NCBI RefSeq assembly: GCF_014279895.1
Contig: NZ_CP047954.1
Location: forward strand, 1,116,001 to 1,180,000
From: Synechococcus sp. M16.1
GTDB taxonomy: Bacteria; Cyanobacteriota; Cyanobacteriia; PCC-6307; Cyanobiaceae
DNA length: 64,000 bases
Direction of reading: 5' to 3'
Positions within the stretch are counted from its first letter, which is position 1. The number at the start of each line of letters is the position of its first letter. The notes under the pieces were generated by a model. The model searched no databases, was not told the DNA's origin, and saw nothing but the letters and a program-made list of their open reading frames with translations. A program made the translations under genes and the position numbers. Of this stretch, positions 53,958 through 62,471 are shown one piece after another.

Positions 53958-56458
53958 TGGCAGCTTCAGAAAAGAAGGCAAAAGCGAAGGCGAGGCCAAA
54001 GCCAACAACCAACGACCCTCGCTTGGAGCCGATTCATGCCTGGTTCGCGCAAAGGAACTGGACGCCGCTGCCGTTTCAGCAGCAGACCTGGAGCGCCTAT
54101 CTGGCGGGGCGGAATGGCTTGATCCAAGTGCCCACAGGGTCCGGCAAAACCTTCGCCGCCGTGATGGGACCGATCGCGCGGATGTTGGCGGAGGAGGAGC
54201 CGTTGAAGGGAATACGACTGCTCTACATCACGCCCTTGCGGGCCCTCAGTCGCGACTTGTCGCTGGCGATCCGCGAACCGATCGAGGCGATGGGCTGGCC
54301 GATTCGGGTGGGCATCCGCAATGGCGACAGCAGCAGCAGCGAACGCACCAAACAGCTCAAGGCACCACCACAGATTCTGGTGACGACTCCAGAGTCCCTC
54401 GCCCTGCTGCTGAGCAATGCCAAGGCCGAAGAGCTGTTTGGCCAACTCGAGACGGTGATCCTCGATGAATGGCACGAGTTGATGGGCAGCAAACGGGGCA
54501 GTCAGACGGAGCTGTGCCTGAGCTGGTTGCGCCAGCTGCGCCCCCAGCTCCAGACCTGGGCCATCAGTGCCACCATCGGCAACCTCGAGCAGGCAGCGCG
54601 CCATGCCCTGGGAACGGCAAGTGAGCCACAGCTGATCGGGGGCGCTCCTGCCCGCAGCACGGAGATTCAGAGCATCCTTCCGGAGACGATCGATGGCTTC
54701 CCCTGGGCCGGACACCTCGGGTTGCGGATGTACGAGGAGCTGGTGGCACGTCTCAATCCCGGCATCAGCACCTTGCTGTTCACCAACACCCGCAATCAGT
54801 CGGAGCGTTGGCACCAGTGTCTGCGCTTCGCCTGCCCGGAAATGGAAGAGGGATTGGCCCTCCACCACAGCGCCATTGATCGCAGCGAGCGGGAAGCGAT
54901 CGAAGCCTCCGTGAAGGCCGGCGGCATTCGTTGGGTGGTCTGCACCAGCTCCCTGGACCTCGGGGTGGACTTCCAACCCGTGGAACAGGTGGTGCAGATC
55001 GGAAGCCCGAAGAATCTGGCGCGGCTGCTGCAGCGGGCGGGGCGGTCAGCGCACTTGCCCGGCGGAACATCCCAGGTGCTGTTCATGCCCACCAATGCGC
55101 TCGAGCTGCTCGAACTCAGTGCTGTGCGTCGGGGACTGGCGGAGGGGCTGGTGGAACAACGCAAGCCGCCGAAAGCCCCTCTGGATGTGCTGCTGCAGCA
55201 CCTCACGGGATTGGCCTGCGGCCCTGGCTTCCATCCGGAGCAGACCTTGCAGGCCGTGCGCAGCTGTGCCGCCTACGCCGAGCTGAGCCAGGAGGATTGG
55301 GACTGGTGCATGCTGTTTCTGGAGCAGGGCGGAGAGTGCCTCGGTGCCTACCCCCGCTACCGCAAGCTCGAGTGGGAGGAGACAAGCCAGCGCTACCGGG
55401 TTCGCGAGAAGGCCATCGCCCGGCTGCACCGTCTCAACGTTGGAACGATCACGGCCGCACCAGCGATCACCGTGCGCTTTATTCGTGGTGCCGTGCTCGG
55501 ACATGTAGAGGAGAGCTTCATCAGCCAGCTGAAGCCGAAGGATGTGTTCTTCTTCTCCGGCCGCCAGCTGGAATTCGTGCGGCTGCGCGACATGACCGCC
55601 TACGTGAAGGTGAGCACCAAGAAAACGCGCGCGGTGCCTGCCTGGGCTGGGGGGCAGATGGCTCTCTCCGATCTGCTGACCCATCACCTGCGTCTTGAGG
55701 TGGACCGCGCCAGCCGTGGTGATCTCGACAACGCTGAACTTCAGGCTCTGAAGCCCCTGTTTGATCGGCAACAGGACATCTCGGTGTTGCCATCAGTGGG
55801 GCAGCTGCTGATTGAGACCTGTCGCACCCGGGAAGGCACACACCTGTTTGCCTTCCCCTTTGAAGGGCGGTTCGTGCATGAGGGCATCGGCTTCCTCTGG
55901 GCATCGCGGCTCACCCGTCTGGAGCGGGGCACGATCACGGTGTCGGTGAACGACTACGGCTTTGAGCTGTTGGCACCGAAGAGCTACCCCATGGCGGAGT
56001 TGCTGGAAGACCACATCGATCTGCTGCTCGATCGTCAAAAGCTGGAGCGGGATCTGAAGAACGCACTGAATCTTTCCGAGCTGCAACGGCGACGCTTCCG
56101 CGCCATCGCCCAGATCGCAGGCCTGATGAACCGGGGATTCCCGGGATCGAGCAAAAGCACCGGTCAGCTTCAGATCAGTGCATCGCTGCTGTTCGATGTG
56201 TTCAACCGCCATGAGCCGAACAACCGCTTGCTGCTGCAGGCGCAGCAGGAGGTGCTCGATGACCAGTTGGAGATCTCACGCCTGGAGGCGGCCTTGGAAC
56301 GCGCTGCAAGCCAGGAATGGCTGCACGTTGAAACTCCGCGGCCCAGCCCATTGGCCTTCCCACTGCTGGTGGAACGGCTGAACAACAGGATGAGCAATGA
56401 ATCCGTTTTGGAGCGGGTTCAGCGGATGAAAGAAGAGGCGATCAGGCGCGAGGGGTAG
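53957..56458 (+). CDS. Lhr-type ligase-associated DEXH helicase
   Basis: 833-residue superfamily 2 helicase. Lys-rich N-terminus, Q-motif FQQQTWSAYLAG, Walker A VPTGSGKTF, DExH box VILDEWHELMGS, motif III WAISATIG, motif VI LQRAGRSAHLPGG, then the Lhr-specific winged-helix and C-terminal domains. Translationally coupled to the ligase. Predicted 3'-5' translocase in DNA repair; the fourth usual component, a metallophosphoesterase nuclease of this cassette, is not adjacent. Confidence 0.92.
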   Translation: MAASEKKAKAKARPKPTTNDPRLEPIHAWFAQRNWTPLPFQQQTWSAYLAGRNGLIQVPTGSGKTFAAVMGPIARMLAEEEPLKGIRLLYITPLRALSRDLSLAIREPIEAMGWPIRVGIRNGDSSSSERTKQLKAPPQILVTTPESLALLLSNAKAEELFGQLETVILDEWHELMGSKRGSQTELCLSWLRQLRPQLQTWAISATIGNLEQAARHALGTASEPQLIGGAPARSTEIQSILPETIDGFPWAGHLGLRMYEELVARLNPGISTLLFTNTRNQSERWHQCLRFACPEMEEGLALHHSAIDRSEREAIEASVKAGGIRWVVCTSSLDLGVDFQPVEQVVQIGSPKNLARLLQRAGRSAHLPGGTSQVLFMPTNALELLELSAVRRGLAEGLVEQRKPPKAPLDVLLQHLTGLACGPGFHPEQTLQAVRSCAAYAELSQEDWDWCMLFLEQGGECLGAYPRYRKLEWEETSQRYRVREKAIARLHRLNVGTITAAPAITVRFIRGAVLGHVEESFISQLKPKDVFFFSGRQLEFVRLRDMTAYVKVSTKKTRAVPAWAGGQMALSDLLTHHLRLEVDRASRGDLDNAELQALKPLFDRQQDISVLPSVGQLLIETCRTREGTHLFAFPFEGRFVHEGIGFLWASRLTRLERGTITVSVNDYGFELLAPKSYPMAELLEDHIDLLLDRQKLERDLKNALNLSELQRRRFRAIAQIAGLMNRGFPGSSKSTGQLQISASLLFDVFNRHEPNNRLLLQAQQEVLDDQLEISRLEAALERAASQEWLHVETPRPSPLAFPLLVERLNNRMSNESVLERVQRMKEEAIRREG

Positions 56459-56576
56459 CGATCACTGCAAGACCCACCGAGAGCGGCGGCACTTAGGCCT
56501 TAGATACCTAGGCGAGGAGACCGGAAACCCTGACGTCGATCTGATCAGAAGCTGAGTGTGTTGGCCTCAACCCGCC

Positions 56577-56873
56577 TCAGTTCTGTTGACGAGATTGCTT
56601 CACTGCGAGCCCAGCCTCTACTGCTGTTCCAGCTGCGAGAGCAACGAGCCCAAGCAAGCCAATCCATTGGTTTTGGATTTCTTCAGCAGCCTCAGCCCCC
56701 TGTCCCAGCACTCCACCCAGGACAAACCAGGTCGTCGCAATAGCAGATGTAATCCAGTACGCCTTCCAGCGGCGCTGGTAGAGGTAGCCAGCACCCAAGC
56801 CCGGAACCACGTTCAACGTGACGGCAACCCAGCCTGCCGATGCGGCAAGGATCTCTCTTTTGGTGGGCGCCAT
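56577..56873 (-). CDS. Small membrane protein of unknown function
   Basis: 98 residues with about three hydrophobic segments (LAASAGWVAVTLNVVPGLGAGYLY, SAIATTWFVLGGVLG, GLLGLVALAAGTAVEAG). The PGLGAGYLYQRRWKAYW segment recalls TM2-type membrane proteins, but I would not assign it. Start ATG 56873. Confidence 0.7.
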   Translation of the reverse strand: MAPTKREILAASAGWVAVTLNVVPGLGAGYLYQRRWKAYWITSAIATTWFVLGGVLGQGAEAAEEIQNQWIGLLGLVALAAGTAVEAGLAVKQSRQQN

Positions 56874-56933
56874 AACAACAGATGTTTCAGTCCATTTTTG
56901 TCGATATCGAGAGCCATCGCGCGTGGCGGCCCC

Positions 56934-57788
56934 TTATCCATAGGGCCCAAATCGCGTCGCACAGGCGGCACCACACTGGGCACCCAAAGCGATGGCCTTC
57001 GCCAGGGGCCAGCGCGCCGCAAGACCCGTGACCACGCCTGCCGCAAAGCTGTCACCGCAGCCATAACTCTCGACCAAGGGCCCCGGAAGGGGTGATGGGT
57101 CATAGCGGCCGCCTGGATAACTAACACCGCCTGCGGCACCTTCCGTGCGAATCACTGTGTGGGGAGCTGGGTTCAACTGCCCCGACTCCACCCGTTCACC
57201 TGGATCAAGGCCACTGCCAATCAAGGCATCGAGGGGCACACCGGCCTGCTGAAGCACGGGCAAACGAACGCGCGGGGTCGCCGCCAAAACTGCAGCAGAA
57301 CGGCAGGCTTTCAACAAAGGAGCATCAGCGGCCGTGACGAACAGGCCGTCGCATTCGCCAAGGGCGTTCCAGGGAAGGTCGTCATCCAGTGATGGGGTCA
57401 GCCGCTCGCCGATCACCGTGATCGCCCGATCCCCCTCACCATCAACCATGCTCACGCCCCGACGGGTTGGCACCTCCCTCCAGGCGACATGAACCTCAAG
57501 GCCCAGATCCTCGAGTCGCTTGACGCAGGCTTCTCCAACCGAATCGCGACCTAGAGCCGTAAAGAACTGGACGGGTTGCTGCTGCAACCGTGCCATCTGC
57601 ACCGCAACGACGGCTCCACCGCCAGCAGGCTCCTGCAGGGTCTTCAAGGCATGGCCAATGGCTCCGGGACGGGGCAACTGATCCACCGCCAGAAATTCCA
57701 CCCATTCGACGTGACCCACAACGGCCAGGCGTAGAGGCGGCAGAGCTGAGGCGGAAGACAAGGGCCGTTCAAAACAGCTGGACCCCAT
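56934..57788 (-). CDS. PfkB-family carbohydrate kinase
   Basis: 284 residues. Ribokinase fold: GGGAVVAVQMARLQ (substrate side), FTALGRDSVGEAC, and the C-terminal anion-hole signature ESYGCGDSFAAGVVTGLAA with the catalytic Asp. Substrate unknown (sugar, nucleoside or other). The first 18 residues are not conserved-looking, so a start nearer RLAVVGHVEW is possible. Confidence 0.85.
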   Translation of the reverse strand: MGSSCFERPLSSASALPPLRLAVVGHVEWVEFLAVDQLPRPGAIGHALKTLQEPAGGGAVVAVQMARLQQQPVQFFTALGRDSVGEACVKRLEDLGLEVHVAWREVPTRRGVSMVDGEGDRAITVIGERLTPSLDDDLPWNALGECDGLFVTAADAPLLKACRSAAVLAATPRVRLPVLQQAGVPLDALIGSGLDPGERVESGQLNPAPHTVIRTEGAAGGVSYPGGRYDPSPLPGPLVESYGCGDSFAAGVVTGLAARWPLAKAIALGAQCGAACATRFGPYG

Positions 57789-58014
57789 CCTCTCTGCAGA
57801 AACGGCTCAGCAACAGGATGGGCGCGGATGAAGGACGAGGCCATCCGCGAAGTGGGGAGAGATCGCTGTCCACTGCGGTGCCCTTAAGGTTCAACAGCGG
57901 AAGGTATGAACAACGTTGGCCAAGCTCGGGGAGATCAAGCTCAAACAGATTCCGCAACTGAACACGGCCAACAGCTCGCCATTGATTCGGAAACACAAAG
58001 AGGTTCTGAATCTG

Positions 58015-58116
58015 ATGATGAGAACGCTTTTCCTCGATACCTACGGCCTCACCTGGGCCCAGTTCATCAAGGGGTTTGGTTGCGGTGCTTTGGCCGTTTG
58101 GCTGCTCATGCGCTGA
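58015..58116 (+). CDS. Tiny membrane peptide, 33 aa
   Basis: MMRTLFLDTYGLTWAQFIKG followed by FGCGALAVWLLMR. One short C-terminal hydrophobic segment. The frame is open back to TTG 57916 (66 residues) but the added part is compositionally ordinary. Convergent with the next small gene. Confidence 0.4.
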   Translation: MMRTLFLDTYGLTWAQFIKGFGCGALAVWLLMR

Positions 58117-58118
58117 GC

Positions 58119-58277
58119 TCAGCCATGACGCACGGGCCTTCCACCCCGTCGCAGCGACTCCAACATTCCCTTTTCCAAGGCCGTCAGTTTTGGTGCCGGC
58201 TCGTTTAATGCAGCTTCCGCCCGTGTCTTGGCTGCGGCAATGAAGCGATCTGTTTTATCTCCAGAATCAAAAGCCAC
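58119..58277 (-). CDS. Small basic protein, 52 aa
   Basis: GTG start 58277. Reads AFDSGDKTDRFIAAAKTRAE, then LTALEKGMLESLRRGG and a short basic end. Helical, no membrane segment. Function unknown. Confidence 0.5.
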   Translation of the reverse strand: MAFDSGDKTDRFIAAAKTRAEAALNEPAPKLTALEKGMLESLRRGGRPVRHG

Positions 58278-58435
58278 GGTTCCTCAGCAAGAATCACCAA
58301 AGGTATGGATCAGCACCTGTTGAGGCTCAGGACTTAAGAAAGATGCCTGAACTCAACAGATGTGGGGGTGAGCTCCCCGCAGCCATCCCCTCGATCGCAA
58401 AATCGTTGCTATCGGTTGGAGGTTGCAGCAACCCG

Positions 58436-58636
58436 ATGAGCCGTTACCCCGTCTTCTATTGCGCTCCAGCGGCCGTTGACGCTGGCTTCAAGCCTGTTGA
58501 AGCGGCGGATGCCTACGAGGCTGAGCAGATCGTGCAGCGCGAGCACCCCGGCGCAGTCACGGCATCTCTGAGCGAACGGGTGACCAACGAAGAGGAAATC
58601 CGCCGGTTGTTCTTGGCCTGGCTCGAAAAAGTCTGA
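58436..58636 (+). CDS. Small conserved hypothetical protein, 66 aa
   Basis: MSRYPVFYCAPAAVDAGFKP with AYEAEQIVQREHPGA and a C-terminal RLFLAWLEKV. Start ATG 58436 with a GC-rich upstream; the longer frame from 58343 is less likely. Soluble alpha/beta protein of unknown role. Confidence 0.6.
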   Translation: MSRYPVFYCAPAAVDAGFKPVEAADAYEAEQIVQREHPGAVTASLSERVTNEEEIRRLFLAWLEKV

Positions 58637-58661
58637 ACACCTGGAGCCACCAAAGGGGTGC

Positions 58662-59060
58662 ATGGAACGCAATCCGTTGTCGGTCACGCCCCCTAGCTGG
58701 CTGGACATCGACCCCGACAGCTACAAGCGGCTGCTGAACCGCACGGCTTTGACGATCACCAAGCGCGCCAGGAAGCGAGGGGCGACGTATCAGGTGAGGG
58801 AAGCCATCGATACCATCCATGCAGCCTTCCTTCGTTGTGACGGCACCGATCCCTACGACGGACTGCCGCTGGACAAACGCCTTCATGATGGAGGCCGCAG
58901 TCCGACCGTCTCCCCGGTGAGCAGCAGCACCACCGCAACCTTTGAGATTCTCAGCCTGCAGACCAAGGAAGCCAAAGGGGAGAGGAACGGCGAGGAGTTC
59001 ATCGCCCACTGCCGTGCGGTCGTCGCCCATGCCGACGCGTCATCACAGGGCCAGCGATGA
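58662..59060 (+). CDS. HNH-like protein lacking the catalytic DH
   Basis: 132 residues. The segments DPYDGLPLD, SPTVSP, FEILSLQTKEAKGE and EEFIAHCRAVVAH line up in order with a group of small HNH-type proteins whose pattern is DPYTGxPLDW, LPTVDH, F.I.SWRTNDAK and EF...C..VV.H. Here the PTVDH motif reads PTVSP, so the metal/general-base residues are lost. Identity is by remembered pattern, not a search. Stop overlaps the next start (ATGA at 59057-59060). Confidence 0.55.
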   Translation: MERNPLSVTPPSWLDIDPDSYKRLLNRTALTITKRARKRGATYQVREAIDTIHAAFLRCDGTDPYDGLPLDKRLHDGGRSPTVSPVSSSTTATFEILSLQTKEAKGERNGEEFIAHCRAVVAHADASSQGQR

Positions 59061-59602
59061 GCAGCGCCAAGAAGCTGTTCCTGGTGGTGCTGGGGGGCCG
59101 TTGCAAGGGCTGCCATGTGGAGCAGCACGATGTGCGCTGGGTCGTGGGCGAGACCATCGACGCAACGCTGCCGGCGCTGCGGCAGGAATGGATCGGCCTC
59201 CGCCGTGGCTTGCACATCGACAGCTACCGCTGCATCGACCATGTCGATGGCTATCGCGTTGAGGTTGTTGAGCGAGCGCAGGATCCATCCAGTACTGACG
59301 GTCCGCAGCTGTGGTTCGTCAACCTTGGCGCCTATGACCCCACCTCGATGGCAGAACAGCATGCCTTCGGGGTGATCGTGGCCCGGTCTTCAGCCTCCGC
59401 CAAGGCGCGGGCACGGCAGCGTTGGCTGAACGGACAAGAGCAGGTGCACAAGGACGATCTTCACCCTGTCGAAATGGACAGCGCGCTCGATGATCTGCTG
59501 CCGATTCACGGCAATGGCCAGTGGGACTTGAAACTGATCGCGGATGGCCAAGTTGACGACGGCCCAGCCCATCCCGATTGGTACGGCTACTGGAAGATCT
59601 GA
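59057..59602 (+). CDS. DUF1543 family protein
   Basis: 181 residues. Opening LFLVVLGGRCKGCHVEQHDVRWVVGE matches DUF1543 with a second copy of the fold in the C-terminal half (FGVIVARSSASAKARARQRWL). The function is unknown; the family often binds no known cofactor. Coupled by 4-bp overlap to the HNH-like gene. Confidence 0.82.
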   Translation: MSSAKKLFLVVLGGRCKGCHVEQHDVRWVVGETIDATLPALRQEWIGLRRGLHIDSYRCIDHVDGYRVEVVERAQDPSSTDGPQLWFVNLGAYDPTSMAEQHAFGVIVARSSASAKARARQRWLNGQEQVHKDDLHPVEMDSALDDLLPIHGNGQWDLKLIADGQVDDGPAHPDWYGYWKI

Positions 59603-59655
59603 CCACAGAACCAACACGGCTCAGCTACAACAAACCACCACGTTGTGGATGTGTC

Positions 59656-59748
59656 GTGCTGATCTTGATACTCCTCGTGCTGACGGGCTCCTACGCCGGA
59701 CTGTGGGCCCTGCGTTTCGTGCTCGAACAACGCACAGACACCGAGTAG
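59656..59748 (+). CDS. Tiny single-helix membrane peptide, 30 aa
   Basis: GTG start 59656: LILILLVLTGSYAGLWAL then RFVLEQRTDTE and stop. One hydrophobic helix and a charged C-terminal tail. No family recognised; the helix is the only support. Confidence 0.4.
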   Translation: MLILILLVLTGSYAGLWALRFVLEQRTDTE

Positions 59749-59849
59749 GGAATCACGCCCTCAAGACGCATCCAGTCACATCTGGCCGAGATGCTGTCAC
59801 GTTCACCAGGCAAAGCCGAAATACGTTTTCCTCAGTCCACCGACGCCCC

Positions 59850-60203
59850 TTGTCGCTTGTTCAACGTCTTGGCATCGCTGCGTTCGTGGTGGTCATCACT
59901 GGTGTCGGCCTGAGCCCTGCGGTGGGAGCCCATAGTGCTCATCACCACCATCACCACCACTCCCGCAAAAACAAAAAAAAGAAGGCCTACAACAGGGGCT
60001 ACAAGCATGGCTACGGAAGGGCCATCGAAAACAGCTACCGCCCCCACTACCGAAGGCACTACCGCAGCTATTCCCCGCTGTACGGCCCCATGGTTTCACC
60101 AATGCCCCGGCGCGTCATCGTCACCCCAACGCCCTGGATGGTTCCGGTTCACCTGCATCACCACGGCACCCGCGTCCATGTTGGGCACGGGTTCCATCTC
60201 TAA
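59850..60203 (+). CDS. Secreted histidine-rich protein
   Basis: 117 residues from TTG 59850. Signal peptide LSLVQRLGIAAFVVVITGVG to AVGAHSA, then seven consecutive His, a Lys run (KNKKKK) and a Tyr/Arg/His-rich repeat-like tail (YRPHYRRHYRSYSPLYG), ending VHVGHGFHL. Probably a periplasmic metal- or polyanion-binding protein; the composition shows no enzyme motif. The start is uncertain because the frame is open further upstream. Confidence 0.65.
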   Translation: MSLVQRLGIAAFVVVITGVGLSPAVGAHSAHHHHHHHSRKNKKKKAYNRGYKHGYGRAIENSYRPHYRRHYRSYSPLYGPMVSPMPRRVIVTPTPWMVPVHLHHHGTRVHVGHGFHL

Positions 60204-60220
60204 ACACCGCGTCATCCACC

Positions 60221-60475
60221 ATGTCTGATCGAATCAGCAAAGACGCCAGCGAGGCCTGGCGCGACCATGTGCTGAAGCAGGTGGTGGATTACCTGGAAAA
60301 AAATCGCGATGAAATCATCGATGGCTTCGAAGCAGAGAACGCTCACAACTTGAAGCGTGAAGACATCGAACAATCCGATCTTCTCGATTTCGATGTTTCA
60401 GTTACGCTGCATCGCGATCAATCCTCATCCTTTGGCCTTGGATTCGGTTTTTTCAAGGCCAACATGATTCGCTGA
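60221..60475 (+). CDS. Small acidic hypothetical protein, 84 aa
   Basis: MSDRISKDASEAWRDHVLKQ, acidic helical, with LEKNRDEIIDGFEAENAHNL and a Phe/Gly end (FGLGFGFFKANMIR). No family recognised. Start ATG 60221, 17 bp after the His-rich gene. Confidence 0.65.
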   Translation: MSDRISKDASEAWRDHVLKQVVDYLEKNRDEIIDGFEAENAHNLKREDIEQSDLLDFDVSVTLHRDQSSSFGLGFGFFKANMIR

Positions 60476-60476
60476 A

Positions 60477-60626
60477 TCAACCTTCAGGCTTCCAGAGCAC
60501 CTCGGCATCCTGGCGTTGGAGTGTCTGTTCAGCCAGCTTGAGGTAATAAAAATAGCTCTGTCTGTCTTCCGATTCAGCAGCTTTGTTCATCAAGTGCAGA
60601 TAACTGAGACGCTGATCGCTGTTCAT
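60477..60626 (-). CDS. Small hypothetical protein, 49 aa
   Basis: MNSDQRLSYLHLMNKAAESE then SYFYYLKLAEQTLQRQDAE and a short end. Helical, soluble. Similar in size and aromatic content to the 50-residue ORF at 40001-40153. Convergent with the preceding gene by 1 bp. Confidence 0.55.
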   Translation of the reverse strand: MNSDQRLSYLHLMNKAAESEDRQSYFYYLKLAEQTLQRQDAEVLWKPEG

Positions 60627-60777
60627 GCATGGGCTGGAAGAGAAGCAAACAATCACCTCAGCTGGCCTTCAACTTCGGTATCGGAGCGAACAACCGAAAC
60701 AATTCTGGGTATCGATTGAGCACTTTTTTATCTTTTCTTTTGAAACTCTGGCCATAAAACCCGTCCTCACGATGCAA

Positions 60778-61029
60778 TCAACAGGGCTGGAAATTCGTCG
60801 TGACAGGCGGACCACCTCCAGGAGGAACAACACAGCTTGGATCGGATGAGCCTGTGTTCTGCTCGGGCAACGCAGGAGATTGGCCAGGCCCTCCCGGCGA
60901 TGCCGGGCCCAAGTCAATCTTGCCGGGCCGGATCAGTTGGGACGTGACGTTGAACGCCAACCCGCCGAGCAAGCCAAGCCCCATCGAGGCCGAAAAAGCA
61001 ACAAGAATTTGACGCTGACGGTTGTTCAT
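60778..61029 (-). CDS. Small membrane-anchored Pro/Gly-rich protein
   Basis: 83 residues. N-terminal helix (ILVAFSASMGLGLLGGLAFNV) then a Pro/Gly-rich tail with two Cys (DPSCVVPPGGGPP... QPC). Start ATG 61029 preferred over the longer frame to 61161. Divergent from the next gene by 17 bp. Confidence 0.6.
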   Translation of the reverse strand: MNNRQRQILVAFSASMGLGLLGGLAFNVTSQLIRPGKIDLGPASPGGPGQSPALPEQNTGSSDPSCVVPPGGGPPVTTNFQPC

Positions 61030-61046
61030 CCCACTGCTCGATCCCG

Positions 61047-61241
61047 ATGAAGGTTGATTGGCCGCGAGCTCTGGCCTCAATCTCAGTGAATAACGGAGAT
61101 TTGACAGATCAAAACAGACCGCCGGATGATCCGCTTGCTGCAACCGGAACGATCGAAACACAGTCTTTGCTGACGCTGCTCACACCCTTCCTCGTGTTCG
61201 GGGCCTTGTTTGTGGTGCTCCTGCTGGTCTGGGACCGATGA
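61047..61241 (+). CDS. Small membrane protein, 64 aa
   Basis: Starts ATG 61047 and ends in a single helix TLLTPFLVFGALFVVLLLVWD. The first half is polar and may be partly non-coding. Its stop overlaps the next start (ATGA at 61238-61241). Confidence 0.5.
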   Translation: MKVDWPRALASISVNNGDLTDQNRPPDDPLAATGTIETQSLLTLLTPFLVFGALFVVLLLVWDR

Positions 61242-61360
61242 CAGCCCCGGTTGCGGGACTGTTCTGGACGCCATACGCCGATTGGATCTACACCGTGGTA
61301 AGCCTGAGTGGCTTGATGCTGATCACCTGGCTGGTGCTGGGCCGCAGCAGCGGCAGCTGA
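61238..61360 (+). CDS. Small membrane protein, 40 aa
   Basis: MTAPVAGLFWTPYADWIYTV, then SLSGLMLITWLVLGRSSGS. One hydrophobic helix. Translationally coupled to the preceding 64-residue gene, which argues that both are real. No family recognised. Confidence 0.5.
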   Translation: MTAPVAGLFWTPYADWIYTVVSLSGLMLITWLVLGRSSGS

Positions 61361-61385
61361 ACCACTTGGACGCACGTCAAGGTCG

Positions 61386-61730
61386 TCAGGCAGCAAGCAT
61401 CTCCATCTCGGGCTCAAGCAGCACATCGCGGGCGGTGTTGAACCGTGTCATCACCTCAGGGTCGCCCCCTTTATCGGGATGGTGTTGAACAGCCAGAAGC
61501 TTGTGTGCCCGCTTCACCTGGGCAACAGTTAACCGCCCAGTGAGCGGCAGGCCGAGGCACTGTCTGGCCTGAATCGCCTCGAGGCCGGGGTCGCGCCCCA
61601 TTGGGCATTGATCACGGCGATGGTTTGACGTTCCCGGCTTGCGCTTCTTGCTGGATTTGCGTTTGGCCGACGTGGCCTGACCCCCAAACCCTTTCGTTTC
61701 CTGCACAAGCTGATCGCCGAAGCAGGCCAC
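61386..61730 (-). CDS. Short J-domain protein
   Basis: 114 residues. Basic Lys/Arg-rich N-terminus, then a partial J domain: LTVAQVKRAHKLLAVQHHPDKGGDPEVMTRFN with the invariant HPD. A co-chaperone candidate for one of the DnaK proteins; target unknown. Confidence 0.82.
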   Translation of the reverse strand: MACFGDQLVQETKGFGGQATSAKRKSSKKRKPGTSNHRRDQCPMGRDPGLEAIQARQCLGLPLTGRLTVAQVKRAHKLLAVQHHPDKGGDPEVMTRFNTARDVLLEPEMEMLAA

Positions 61731-61748
61731 AATGCCTGATCGCCTGGT

Positions 61749-62471
61749 TCAGTCTCCGAGCTGCGACCACCAACGCTCGATGCGATCGGTGGAGCCGTAC
61801 CAGCTTTGGCCGAACAATCCGCCGTGGGCCGTATCAGCCAGCTCAATCGACCGGGCATCCCGCAGCAGGGCTGATGGAAGGGGAACCAGACCGTCCCCCT
61901 GCAGATCCGGGTCGCCCATGATCTGGCGATAGCTGCTGGCAGCGCTGCGGCGCGAAAAATTGGATGCATTCGCTCCCAGCGGATCAAGCCGACCCGCAAC
62001 CGCGACGTAGTCCACCCGATCGGCTTCAGGGCAACCCGGAAACTCACGATCCACACGAGCCCGCAATCGTGTGGAACGCAGAGCCTGATGGGGACTGCCG
62101 AGCGTGATCAGGCGATTGCATCGGGCTGCACCGTTGAAACGGCGTCCCAGAAAGGTCTGATCAGCCAGATAGGGCCGCAACATCACCCCGCCGGAGCTGT
62201 GACCAATCAACGTGACGCGCCCTGTGGGCGACTGGCTTTGAAGCTCACGCACAGCGGCATCAACGCGATCAAGCAGGCGACGCCAACCGAAGCCCCAGCT
62301 GGTGGCCAGCCAATCCAATTTGGACGCAAGCACGATGCGCACCGCAGCGCCGGTTGCCTGATCAATCCAATCAGCGAGGGGGCGATAGGCCTCCTGCGTG
62401 ATCAGAAAGCCACCGAAGATGACGACGGGCTGGGTGAGGCGAGACGTGTTGCTCACCGAATCAACGCACAT
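61749..62471 (-). CDS. Alpha/beta hydrolase, lipase-like
   Basis: 240 residues. Opening VVIFGGFLITQEAYRPLADWI, nucleophile elbow LIGHSSGGVM (Ser), TLGSPHQAL, and a C-terminal His in TAHGGLFG. Probable esterase/lipase acting in the cytosol; no signal peptide. Substrate unknown. Confidence 0.83.
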   Translation of the reverse strand: MCVDSVSNTSRLTQPVVIFGGFLITQEAYRPLADWIDQATGAAVRIVLASKLDWLATSWGFGWRRLLDRVDAAVRELQSQSPTGRVTLIGHSSGGVMLRPYLADQTFLGRRFNGAARCNRLITLGSPHQALRSTRLRARVDREFPGCPEADRVDYVAVAGRLDPLGANASNFSRRSAASSYRQIMGDPDLQGDGLVPLPSALLRDARSIELADTAHGGLFGQSWYGSTDRIERWWSQLGD

